NCBI GenBank assembly: GCA_903920925.1
Contig: CAIXOA010000031.1
Span: 1-9,622, forward strand
From: an uncultured Microcaldota archaeon
GTDB taxonomy: Archaea > Micrarchaeota > Micrarchaeia > Anstonellales > Bilamarchaeaceae
DNA length: 9,622 nucleotides
Reading direction: 5' to 3'
Shown: positions 1-6,334 of the stretch, piece after piece
How the letters are laid out: the number at the start of each line of letters is the position of its first letter
How positions within the stretch are numbered: the stretch's first letter is position 1
Notes under the pieces: model-generated
The model's database searches: none
What the model saw: only the letters and a program-made list of their open reading frames with translations
What the model was told of the DNA's origin: nothing
Program-made: the position numbers and the translations under genes

Positions 1-282
1 AGAGAGAAACTTGGACTGGATAAATCTCATTTCTACGGATCCAAGAATGGCTACAGGTATGAACTGTCAAAGAACATGAGCCGAAACTATCTGGCAAAAA
101 TAATCGATGGCAAACCGGAGACAAGGGAAATCGCAATGCTGAGGGACATCGCGGAATCCGATGTTCTTTGGGATGAAGTCATTGAGATAAACGCCAGTGA
201 TTTCGATGGTTACGTGTACGATTTGACGGTAGGCGATACGCATACATTCATAGCAGGCTTCGGCGGCATTATTGTTCATAAT
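1..282 (+). mobile_element. Intein, C-terminal part, inserted in the Walker A motif
   Basis: The translation ends with the C-terminal splicing blocks of an intein: a block F-like stretch with YVYDLTVGDTHTFIAG, then block G GGIIVHN, followed directly by Thr of the extein. The penultimate His, the terminal Asn (bases 280-282) and the +1 Thr (283-285) are the residues expected for Asn cyclisation and transesterification, so splicing looks intact at this end. The extein resumes exactly where Walker A should read GK-T, so the unspliced protein should lack a working P-loop. The preceding residues resemble the region after a homing endonuclease domain, but no LAGLIDADG motif falls within the window, so I cannot say whether the nuclease is present. 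By hand count, bases 1-60 are 40% GC and bases 421-480 are 58%, in line with a horizontally acquired element. Confidence 0.9.
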
Positions 283-1164
283 ACTTACATAGTGAAATCA
301 GCAGCAGGAGAATGCAAAGCCGGCTTCATCAACGCAAAGCTTTCTGATTTGCTGGACATGTACGTGGGCAACACGGAAAAGAACATCCACAAGGTGTTCG
401 AGACCGCGCGCAAGAACACGCCCTGCATACTCTTCTTCGACGAAGTGGATGCAATCGGCGGAAGGAGGGACCAGCAGGAGGGCGCCCAGTACATGAAGAT
501 GGCGGTCAACCAGATGCTCTACGAGATAGACGGGATAGAGGCGCACAACGAGAACGTGCTGGTGATTGCGGCGACGAACGCGCCCTGGGACGTGGACCCG
601 GCATTGAGGAGGAGCGGAAGGTTCGGAAAGACAATCTACATCCCGGAGCCGGACCTGGTCTCAAGGTATGCGATAATACGCATGCACGCGAAGAAGCTGC
701 CAATCTCGAATTTCATCCCCTACTGGAGGCTCGCCCTGGGCACCGCGGGCTACGCGTCCTCGGACCTGAAGGCGGTGGTCGAGGAGGCGGCCGCAATCCC
801 GTGGAGGGAGGCATTCAAGAGCGGCAAGGAGAGGAACATAAGCTCCGGCGATTTCCTTGTCGCCATAAGGAAGAGGAAGTCTTCCCTTCCGCCCTGGTAC
901 GAGCAGGCGAAGAAGCAGATAGGCAAGCAGGAGGAGCTCACGGTCATAGACGGCAAGGAGCACAAGAAAATCACGGAGAGCAAGATGGGTGCGGGCGAGA
1001 AGGAGGCGTTCAAGGACTTGCTGGGCCTCATCAACGAGAGGAACAAGTGGTACAGCAAGCTATGGCACAAGTTCATAAGGCAGTTCTCGCTCTCCCCGCT
1101 CGGCTCCCTTGGAGAGGCGGCCCTCTCGCCCGTCGGGCTGTTCCTGCAGAAGAAGAAAAAGTGA
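1..1164 (+). CDS. AAA+ ATPase (CDC48/katanin-like), 5'-truncated, interrupted by an intein
   Basis: The frame is open from base 1, so the true start lies outside the window. Codons 1-94 are the end of an intein; the following 293 residues are the C-extein, an AAA ATPase module. Seen, in extein numbering: the T of Walker A (GK|T expected) at residue 1, a pore-loop-like MYVG at 26-29, Walker B CILFFDE with D53/E54, sensor 1 Asn in AATN (96-99), arginine-finger region RRSGRF (109-114), and a small-domain motif GYASSDL (156-162). These mark the classic AAA clade of hexameric unfoldases/remodelling ATPases. After the AAA core, an extension of roughly 85 residues follows that I do not recognise; it starts with PPWY (203-206) and ends in four lysines. 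The N-terminal domain that would tell the subfamily (CDC48, PAN or other) is not visible. It ends 34 nt before pyrC, which has its own promoter. AAA identity is certain; the subfamily is not. Confidence 0.9.
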   Translation, partial: REKLGLDKSHFYGSKNGYRYELSKNMSRNYLAKIIDGKPETREIAMLRDIAESDVLWDEVIEINASDFDGYVYDLTVGDTHTFIAGFGGIIVHNTYIVKSAAGECKAGFINAKLSDLLDMYVGNTEKNIHKVFETARKNTPCILFFDEVDAIGGRRDQQEGAQYMKMAVNQMLYEIDGIEAHNENVLVIAATNAPWDVDPALRRSGRFGKTIYIPEPDLVSRYAIIRMHAKKLPISNFIPYWRLALGTAGYASSDLKAVVEEAAAIPWREAFKSGKERNISSGDFLVAIRKRKSSLPPWYEQAKKQIGKQEELTVIDGKEHKKITESKMGAGEKEAFKDLLGLINERNKWYSKLWHKFIRQFSLSPLGSLGEAALSPVGLFLQKKKK

Positions 1165-1168
1165 TAAC

Positions 1169-1177
1169 TTTTTATAT
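1169..1177 (+). promoter_or_regulatory. TATA box of pyrC
   Basis: The T-rich element TTTTTATAT lies in the 34-nt gap after the ATPase stop. Its centre is about 25 nt upstream of the pyrC ATG at 1199, the distance at which archaeal transcription normally starts, so the mRNA is probably leaderless. This agrees with the lack of a Shine-Dalgarno sequence before that ATG. Inferred from spacing and composition. Confidence 0.6.
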
Positions 1178-1198
1178 TTCCCCCGCGCCAGACAACCG

Positions 1199-2413
1199 AT
1201 GCTGGTAAAGAACGCTAAATTCTTCCTTGGCGGGAAAATAATCGAGAAGGATATTCTGATTGAGGGGGACAGGATAAAATCCCTGGGCCATTTTCCGGGA
1301 AGCGGGATTGACGCCTCCGGATTTCTTGTCCTTCCGGGATTGATTGACGCGCACGTGCACCTCCGCGACCCGGGCGCCACGCAAAAGGAGGACTTCCATT
1401 CCGGCACAATGGCCGCGATTGCGGGCGGAATCACAACCGTGCTGGACATGCCGAACAACAATCCCCCGACGACCACCGTGGAACGCCTGGAGGAGAAGCG
1501 CGCAATCGCATCCAAGAAGGCGGTGTGCGACTACGGCTTCCATTTCGGGGCGGGGACGGATAATTTCGAGGAGGTGAGGAAGGCGAAGCCCGGCTCCCTC
1601 AAGATATACATGGGAAAGACAACCGGCGGCCTCTTCCTTCCGGACGAGAAGCTCATCTTTTTGCATTTCCAGAATTTCCCCAAGGAGAAGCCGATAGTGG
1701 TGCACGCGGAGGACCAAACGGTTATAGATGCGGAGGGGCGGACCCCCCTCGCGGCGCAGGTTGCCGTTGCGAAGGCAACGATGCTTGCGGAAAAGGCGGA
1801 CAGGGTCGTCTGCATAGCGCACGCGAGCACCGCCCGGGAAATAGAACTGGCGAAGAAATGGAAGAAATCCCTCGTGGAGGCGTGCCCGCATTACTTATTC
1901 CTGAACGAGGAAAAGATTGCCCATCTCGGGAATTTCGGGAGGGTGAACCCTCCGGTGCGGAGCGAGGGGGAGAGGAGGGCGCTCTGGAGGATGCTTCCGC
2001 GCATCGACTACCTCTCCACCGACCACGCACCCCACCTCCCGGAGGAGAAGGGGAAGGGGGCAGCGGGCTTCCCGGGCCTTGAAACCTCCCTCGCCCTCAT
2101 GCTTGATGCCTACAACAAAAAGCAAATCGGGATGGGCTGGATTCTTTCCAGGATGTGCGAAAACCCCGCCCGCATCTTCAGCATAAGAGGGAAGGGAAAA
2201 ATCGCCCCCGGCTTCCAGGCCGACCTTGTGTTCGTGGACTTGAAGAAAGAGTGGAAGGTGAGGGCGGAGGGCATGCAGAGCAAATGCGGCTGGACGCCCT
2301 ACGAGGGGATGCGGCTGAAGGGAAAGGCGGAGAAGGTAATCTTCGGGGGAGAGCTGGTGCTGGACGGGGGAGAAATAGCAAAAGAAATACGCGGAAGGGA
2401 AGTCATGACGTGA
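1199..2413 (+). CDS. pyrC: Dihydroorotase
   Basis: Predicted zinc amidohydrolase that interconverts N-carbamoyl-aspartate and dihydroorotate in de novo pyrimidine synthesis, in the cytosol. The protein is 404 residues, normal for the class I (pyrC/AllB-like) type. Seen: metal-binding HVHLRDPG at 52-59 (H52, H54), PNNNPP at 85-90 (substrate-side loop in this family), Lys135 in LKIYM (position of the carboxylated lysine in hydantoinase relatives; role here inferred), H169 in VVHAED, H208 in AHAST, catalytic Asp275 in STDHAPH, and a C-terminal segment with GKGKIAPGFQADLVFVD that returns to the small beta domain. ATG 1199 was chosen because it starts directly before the usual beta-domain N-terminus and sits about 25 nt after a TATA box; an in-frame ATG at 1109 lies inside the ATPase gene. 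No other pyrimidine gene is next to it. Its 3' end overlaps the convergent pilin-like gene by 11 bp. Confidence 0.95.
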   Translation: MLVKNAKFFLGGKIIEKDILIEGDRIKSLGHFPGSGIDASGFLVLPGLIDAHVHLRDPGATQKEDFHSGTMAAIAGGITTVLDMPNNNPPTTTVERLEEKRAIASKKAVCDYGFHFGAGTDNFEEVRKAKPGSLKIYMGKTTGGLFLPDEKLIFLHFQNFPKEKPIVVHAEDQTVIDAEGRTPLAAQVAVAKATMLAEKADRVVCIAHASTAREIELAKKWKKSLVEACPHYLFLNEEKIAHLGNFGRVNPPVRSEGERRALWRMLPRIDYLSTDHAPHLPEEKGKGAAGFPGLETSLALMLDAYNKKQIGMGWILSRMCENPARIFSIRGKGKIAPGFQADLVFVDLKKEWKVRAEGMQSKCGWTPYEGMRLKGKAEKVIFGGELVLDGGEIAKEIRGREVMT

Positions 2414-2831
2414 CTTCTTCAGAGGAGGCGATTTCCACGCTTACTCCGGTTCCCGTATTTATTATTTCGAGCCTGTACCTGCCGGGGCTGGTTATGCCCC
2501 CCGATGAATGCATCGTGAAGCTCGTCGGCTGCGTGACATCGTTTTCCGAGCCGCGCACATTTGCCGCGAACACGACCTCGTTCGGGTTGAAGGTGATGCT
2601 CTTGATGTTCTCCGGCACGTATATTTCGGTTATTATCGAGGAGCCCTCGCCCATGTACCCGATTGCGTTCACAAGGTAGGCGATTCGCGCGGCCGAGAAG
2701 TGCATCTGGAGAAGGGAAAGGTCGGTGTTCACATCGCCGAGCTTAAGGTACATCACGGCCATCAGCGGTATGAAAAGGAGTAGGATAAAGCCGACCACGA
2801 CCAGAAGCTCGTTGCTCACCTGCCCTTTCAT
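2403..2831 (-). CDS. Small class III signal-peptide (type IV pilin-like) protein
   Basis: 142 residues. The N-terminus has a short charged head, then GQVSNE, which fits the archaeal class III signal peptide motif QxSxE, then a single hydrophobic stretch of about 20 residues (LLVVVGFILLLFIPLMAVMY). Such proteins are cut by a type IV prepilin-like peptidase just before the Gln and either assemble into pili or stay anchored by the hydrophobic helix. The remainder (about 110 residues) is beta-rich and polar, probably extracytoplasmic, with no family I recognise. Start: ATG 2831 gives the canonical MKGQ opening and has GAGG 7 nt upstream. ATG 2837, two codons earlier, forms an ATGA overlap with the CBS gene but leaves only 1 nt after the GAGG. 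Either way it is the downstream gene of that operon. No prepilin peptidase or pilus ATPase is in view, so the assembly role is open. Confidence 0.8.
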   Translation of the reverse strand: MKGQVSNELLVVVGFILLLFIPLMAVMYLKLGDVNTDLSLLQMHFSAARIAYLVNAIGYMGEGSSIITEIYVPENIKSITFNPNEVVFAANVRGSENDVTQPTSFTMHSSGGITSPGRYRLEIINTGTGVSVEIASSEEVTS

Positions 2832-2833
2832 GT

Positions 2834-3922
2834 TCATGCCTCTTCCACATGGAACGGGTGCTTCTTCATCTTCATGCAGTTCTTTTTCTTGGCCAGAAGG
2901 CTTTTTATTTCTGCGGCAGTGCCCGCAATCGCGCTCTTCAGGTCGTAGGCCTCCACATTAAGGTGGATGGGCTCGTGCTCCAGGCTAACATGCGTCGTGA
3001 CCACGTACGTGGATTTTCCCTTCTTTATGCGCACGTTTATGGTGTCTATCTCGAAGCTCTCGCCGAATTTCTTAATCGAGCCCTTGAGCTCCTGCCTTAT
3101 GTCGTCGTAATACTCCATCTCGTCCTGGCCGAGCCCGCTTATGAAGACCTCGGGCTTCTCGGCGTGCAGGCCGAGGATGAATTTCATGACATCGCGCGCG
3201 GTGACCACACCAACGGCCTTGGGGCCGTTCATCACCACTACCGCGGAGACGTTGTTGGCGGCCATCCTGTCCGCGGCGACGTGCAGGGTGTCGTCCTGGT
3301 TTATGCTCACAAACTTGTCCCTCATGAACTCGTGCACGGCCTTCGCATCCACCTTGTCCACCTCGCGCACGAACATGAAGTCCCTTCCCTTGGGCTTTAG
3401 GAGGACGCTGGAGAAATCCATGGTGGAGACGGTCCCGACAACCTTGTTGTTCCGGGTGATCGCCAGCCTGTGCACGCCGGAGGTCTTCATCATCCTCTTC
3501 GCCACGCTCACGCTCTCGTTCGCGTCCACGGTGTAAAGAGGGGTGTTCATGATTATCTCAACGCCGATTTTAGGGACGGACTTTTCGACTATCAGCCTCT
3601 GCATGAGCATGGACCTGGTCATCAGCCCGATAACCCTTCCGCTCCTGAGGACCGGGAGCGCCTTGAAATGCCCGGCGAGGAAACGGCCCATCATCTCGTC
3701 CGTGCCCATCTTCTCGTCTATCGCAGGGGCGCGCACCGCGAGGTGCAGGCATTTCGCCTTGCTCGAGTCGGAAATGCCGCCGCGCATCTCCCTGTCGTCT
3801 ATGATTCCGTAGTATTTTCCCTTTTCCGTAATTACCGCGACCGTTCCGGTCGTGAGTATCTCGTTTAGCGCCTTTGAGAGCGGTTCTTCTCCATCAAAAA
3901 CAGTTGCGTTCTCGAGTTCCAT
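2834..3922 (-). CDS. Four-CBS-domain protein with a C-terminal HPF/RaiA-like domain
   Basis: 362 residues. Four CBS units can be seen: about 3-48, 59-112 (ends VIGLMTRSMLMQRL), 124-176 (ends VVGTVSTMDFSSVL) and 199-251 (ends AVGVVTARDVMKFIL). Pairs of CBS domains form Bateman modules that normally sense adenine nucleotides. Residues about 258-347 match the layout of ribosome hibernation factor HPF/RaiA: an opening strand VFISG, a long helix around YYDDIRQELKGSIKKF, strands through INVRIK and TYVVTTHVSL, then IHLNVEAYDLKSAIAG, which parallels the IHASAEGQDMYAAIDG segment of bacterial HPF, and a final helix ending in LLAKKK. The domain call is my alignment by eye. A nucleotide-controlled ribosome-binding or dormancy role follows by inference. 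ATG 3922 was chosen because the upstream open frame is only antisense to scpA/scpB. The last 15 residues are basic (KKNCMKMKKHPF). Divergent from scpA and followed at once by the pilin-like gene. Confidence 0.85.
   Translation of the reverse strand: MELENATVFDGEEPLSKALNEILTTGTVAVITEKGKYYGIIDDREMRGGISDSSKAKCLHLAVRAPAIDEKMGTDEMMGRFLAGHFKALPVLRSGRVIGLMTRSMLMQRLIVEKSVPKIGVEIIMNTPLYTVDANESVSVAKRMMKTSGVHRLAITRNNKVVGTVSTMDFSSVLLKPKGRDFMFVREVDKVDAKAVHEFMRDKFVSINQDDTLHVAADRMAANNVSAVVVMNGPKAVGVVTARDVMKFILGLHAEKPEVFISGLGQDEMEYYDDIRQELKGSIKKFGESFEIDTINVRIKKGKSTYVVTTHVSLEHEPIHLNVEAYDLKSAIAGTAAEIKSLLAKKKNCMKMKKHPFHVEEA
2839..2842 (-). promoter_or_regulatory. Ribosome binding site deciding the pilin-like start
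   Basis: GAGG on the minus strand, inside the last codons of the CBS-HPF gene, is 7 nt from ATG 2831 but only 1 nt from ATG 2837. The spacing favours the second ATG. Confidence 0.5.
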
Positions 3923-3937
3923 GTGTACACCAAAAGG

Positions 3938-3947
3938 AATATAAAAA
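3938..3947. promoter_or_regulatory. Shared TATA-like element between scpA and the CBS-HPF gene
   Basis: AATATAAAAA on the plus strand reads TTTTTATATT on the minus strand, almost the same element as at pyrC. It is the main A/T-rich block in the 48 bp between the divergent starts. Its centre is about 28 nt before ATG 3971 of scpA (good leaderless spacing) and about 20 nt before ATG 3922 of the CBS gene (slightly short). It may serve both directions or mainly scpA. A weaker TTATTAAAA around 3954-3963 on the minus strand is the alternative for the CBS gene. Confidence 0.45.
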
Positions 3948-3970
3948 TGAAACCTTTTAATAAGCGCGGT

Positions 3971-4810
3971 ATGGACCTCCCCATAACATCCATCGTTGCG
4001 AAACCGAGCTGGAAACAGGTTCTTGTAGAGTTGGTCATGACTGAAAAACTGGATCCGTGGAACATAGACATCGTGGTTGTTGCAGACTCGTTCTTCAATT
4101 ACGTGAAAAAGATGGAAAAATTCGATTTCCACATACCCGCGAACATAATCCTGGCGTGCGCCATCCTCCTGAAATACAAGAGCAACGCGATACGCTTCTA
4201 CGAGGAGCCGCAGCTGGCCGAGGCGCCGCCGGAGGAGCCGGCGGAAGGCGCCCTCCCGGAGCTCACGCTCTCCTGGAGGATACCGCCCAAGAGGCAGATA
4301 ACGCTCAACGAATTGATGGGGGAGATGGAGCGCGTCATAAAATACGATTCCGCCGAGAGGCCGAAAAAAGTGGCGGCGCAGATGCCCACGCTCGAGATGG
4401 ACCTTGACAATTACGACATGGAGAGCGAGATAGACAAATTGCATGCGCGCCTCAGGGGCGGCGCGGATTCCGAAGGCATAGTGCTCTTCTCCTCCCTTGT
4501 GAATGGAGGGGGCGCGGAGGGGGTGGTCTCGGCCATCACGCCTTTGCTCCACCTCGCCCAGAGGAAGAGCATATTCCTGCGGCAGGACAAGTTTTTCGGG
4601 GAGATTTTCATAAACGTGGACGGGCACGAAACGAACGGAAAGGAGGGAAATGAGAAGGAGGGCAACGGAAAGCACGCTGAGGCAGATTCGCTTCCCGAGC
4701 CGGAAGATGCGGAGCTGGAAGCAGGGGAAGCGGAAATGGGTACTGCGGCTGAGGGCGGGGGAACCGAGAACAGGCAACCGGAAGCGCCGGCCGCCCCGAA
4801 GGCGGACTGA
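3971..4810 (+). CDS. scpA: Segregation and condensation protein A (kleisin)
   Basis: Kleisin subunit that bridges the SMC heads in the prokaryotic condensin complex and works with ScpB in chromosome compaction and segregation. Seen in the 279-residue product: the N-terminal kleisin signature WKQVLVELV followed by EKLDPWNIDIVVVAD at 25-39, the helix NIILACAILLKYKSNAI (58-74), a central variable linker, and a C-terminal winged helix ending HLAQRKSIFLRQDKFFGEI (194-212), which contacts the SMC head. A further ~65 residues beyond the usual end are rich in Gly, Glu, Ala and Pro and look disordered. Start: ATG 3971 lies about 28 nt after a TATA-like element; in-frame ATG 3947 (8 residues longer) would lie inside that element, and GTG 3923 lies upstream of it. 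scpB begins 9 nt after its stop. No smc gene is within the window. Confidence 0.92.
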   Translation: MDLPITSIVAKPSWKQVLVELVMTEKLDPWNIDIVVVADSFFNYVKKMEKFDFHIPANIILACAILLKYKSNAIRFYEEPQLAEAPPEEPAEGALPELTLSWRIPPKRQITLNELMGEMERVIKYDSAERPKKVAAQMPTLEMDLDNYDMESEIDKLHARLRGGADSEGIVLFSSLVNGGGAEGVVSAITPLLHLAQRKSIFLRQDKFFGEIFINVDGHETNGKEGNEKEGNGKHAEADSLPEPEDAELEAGEAEMGTAAEGGGTENRQPEAPAAPKAD

Positions 4811-4819
4811 GGTTTTTGC

Positions 4820-5269
4820 ATGGACGAAAAAAAGTTCATCGAGGCCGCGCTCTTCATAAGCGGGAAGGAGCTTTCCATCTCGGATTTCTGCAAGCTCACG
4901 GGCATCGCCGCGCCAGGCCACGTGAAATCCCTCGTTGACGAATTGAAAACGGACTACGACAATGCGGGAAGCTCGCTGGAAATCCTGCAGGTCGGGGAGA
5001 AATACGTGATGAGGGTGCGGGACGCCTACCTTGAAAAAGTAAAAACTTTCGCCCAGGAGGCGGAGCTTTCCCACGGCGGCCTCCGCAGCCTTTCATACAT
5101 CGCGGCGCACGACGGAATCCTGAAATCCGAGATGAGCAGGAAAATCGGCCCCATGATTTACGACGAGGTGCGCGAACTAGTTGAAAAGGGTTTCATCTCC
5201 GCGAAGGCGGAGGGGAGGAGCTCCAGGCTTTTCCTCACCGAAAAATTCCACGCCTATTTCAACAAGTAG
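4820..5269 (+). CDS. scpB: Segregation and condensation protein B
   Basis: 149-residue winged-helix protein, partner of ScpA in the SMC complex, where it dimerises and binds the ScpA linker. Seen: the N-terminal opening KKFIEAALFISGKELSI, common to ScpB, then a first winged helix with a beta wing (SLEILQVGEKYVMRV, 51-65) and a second helical/winged unit (about 86-149) with SLSYIAAHDGILKSEMSRKIG and a closing SRLFLTEKFHAYF. It is on the short side compared with bacterial homologues, lacking their long C-terminal tail. Translation is likely coupled to scpA: a GAGGT Shine-Dalgarno (4809-4813) overlaps the scpA stop, 6 nt before the ATG. Confidence 0.9.
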   Translation: MDEKKFIEAALFISGKELSISDFCKLTGIAAPGHVKSLVDELKTDYDNAGSSLEILQVGEKYVMRVRDAYLEKVKTFAQEAELSHGGLRSLSYIAAHDGILKSEMSRKIGPMIYDEVRELVEKGFISAKAEGRSSRLFLTEKFHAYFNK

Positions 5270-5344
5270 TGAAACCTTGAGGCCAATGCCGTAAAATCAT
5301 ATGCAGGTGCTCCATAAGAATGGGAAGTTGGCCACAAGGTTTCA
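5270..5344 (+). repeat. Long inverted repeat (hairpin-forming) after scpB
   Basis: Left arm 5270-5286 (TGAAACCTTGAGGCCAA) and right arm 5328-5344 (TTGGCCACAAGGTTTCA) pair over 17 positions with a single A-A mismatch, around a 41-nt loop (5287-5327). It starts right after the scpB stop and ends about 26 nt before the TATA box of the next gene. It could be a 3'-UTR processing or protection stem, a small RNA, or the end repeats of a decayed element. There is no T-run directly after it, so a bacterial-style terminator is unlikely. Confidence 0.7.
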
Positions 5345-5370
5345 AGTAGCGATTTCTGTAAAGGAATGGT

Positions 5371-5377
5371 TTTTATT
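5371..5377 (+). promoter_or_regulatory. TATA box of the HEAT-like gene
   Basis: TTTTATT is centred about 28 nt upstream of ATG 5402, fitting a leaderless transcript. This favours 5402 over the in-frame ATG at 5366, which lies upstream of the box. The rest of the 132-nt gap 5270-5401 holds the inverted repeat and no gene I can see. Confidence 0.5.
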
Positions 5378-5401
5378 CATTTTGCACGGATAATATACAC
5401 T

Positions 5402-6334
5402 ATGCACAGGAATAGCTTTAACGCCGAACCGGCGATTGATAACGCGGAGGGGGACTCTTCAAACCCATTTGTGCTCAACGGCCTTTTCAAGGTGCACCGC
5501 GAGGTTGACATGCGGGGCGACAAAGCTCTGGAGGCGAGATGGGTCGCCGCCGTGAGCAATGTTTGCAGGCATTGCGCGTCCACAAGGAGAACCTCCGATG
5601 CGGCATTTGAAATCCTGGAGAGCCTCTTCTCCAGATATGAGAACGACAGGGGCACCAGGTTCTATGTGGTCGAGGCGCTGGTCCTTCTCAACACCACGAG
5701 GGCGCTGCCCATCCTCACCGATGTGGCAAAGGACCCGGCACTCCTCAAGGACTTTGACCACTTTGACGACTGGGTTGACGCACTGGTGGACAAGCTGCTC
5801 ATTGGCAAGAGGGAGGAAGAGGCGTTCTCCGCCCTCAGGGCGCTGCTAGGCAGCACTTCCGAGGAGATGCGCAGTTACGCGAGCGAAAAACTGCTCATCA
5901 TGAACACTCCGGAGGCGCACGGGATTCTTGTTTCAGAGAGCGTGCGGCAGTCCAATGAATTGCTCGTGGGCTTCCTCGTGCAGGGCCATGACGAGAAATA
6001 TTCTGAGGATGGATGCGGCGAACAGGACCCGGACCGTGCAGAGGCCCTGGCCGAGCTTTTTGGCAGGGTGAGAGGCGACGAGAGATGCCGCATAGCGCCG
6101 GAAAATCTTCGCGTTCTTGTGGAGCAGGCGGTGCGGAAGGCAGGCGCAGATCGCGGCCAGGGCGAGAAGGAAAGGGCCGCGAACATAATGGAAAAGCTCA
6201 TCCCGCTGCGCCACCACCAGGATCCGCCGCGCCCGGCGCCGCGCAGGCACGTTCCATTTTCCATCAGGATATTAAGCCGCAGGCCCGGGCTCGCGCTCGT
6301 AAAGGGCGATAAAATCCCGGAACTTCCCCGATAG
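5402..6334 (+). CDS. Uncharacterised helical protein, possibly HEAT-repeat-like
   Basis: 310 residues, not recognised. Alternating helices with small hydrophobic spacing suggest HEAT/ARM-like repeats, clearest at about 84-112 (TRFYVVEALVLLNTTRALPI) and about 138-182 (FSALRALLGSTSEEMRSYAS then EKLLIMNTPEAHGILV). A helical region at about 213-270 follows, then a basic, proline-rich tail (HHQDPPRPAPRRH and on to the end) with no hydrophobic segment. There is no signal peptide and no catalytic motif. Such proteins usually act as scaffolds for protein or nucleic acid binding. ATG 5402 is supported by the TATA spacing. It lies between scpB and rpl10e with its own promoter, so context does not tie it firmly to either. 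Codon use resembles its neighbours. The HEAT assignment is tentative; that it is a real gene is well supported by its length, promoter and codon use. Confidence 0.75.
   Translation: MHRNSFNAEPAIDNAEGDSSNPFVLNGLFKVHREVDMRGDKALEARWVAAVSNVCRHCASTRRTSDAAFEILESLFSRYENDRGTRFYVVEALVLLNTTRALPILTDVAKDPALLKDFDHFDDWVDALVDKLLIGKREEEAFSALRALLGSTSEEMRSYASEKLLIMNTPEAHGILVSESVRQSNELLVGFLVQGHDEKYSEDGCGEQDPDRAEALAELFGRVRGDERCRIAPENLRVLVEQAVRKAGADRGQGEKERAANIMEKLIPLRHHQDPPRPAPRRHVPFSIRILSRRPGLALVKGDKIPELPR

Noticed and set aside
1109..1198. Upstream ATG for dihydroorotase at 1109
   Set aside because: It lies within the ATPase gene and upstream of the TATA box; the added residues are Arg/Ser-rich and unlike any dihydroorotase N-terminus.
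1172..1891. A 239-codon open frame antisense to pyrC
   Set aside because: It is a shadow of a GC-biased gene; the plus strand has all dihydroorotase motifs.
3923..3970. GTG 3923 or ATG 3947 as the scpA start
   Set aside because: Both lie at or upstream of the TATA-like element, and the extra residues are not needed for the kleisin N-terminus; still possible if another promoter exists.
3923..5074. A 384-codon N-terminal extension of the CBS protein frame on the minus strand
   Set aside because: It lies fully antisense to scpA and scpB, has shadow-like Arg/Leu/His-rich composition, and the CBS domain begins right after ATG 3922.
5366..5401. ATG 5366 as the start of the HEAT-like protein
   Set aside because: It lies upstream of the TATA box at 5371-5377, and ATG 5402 has standard leaderless spacing.
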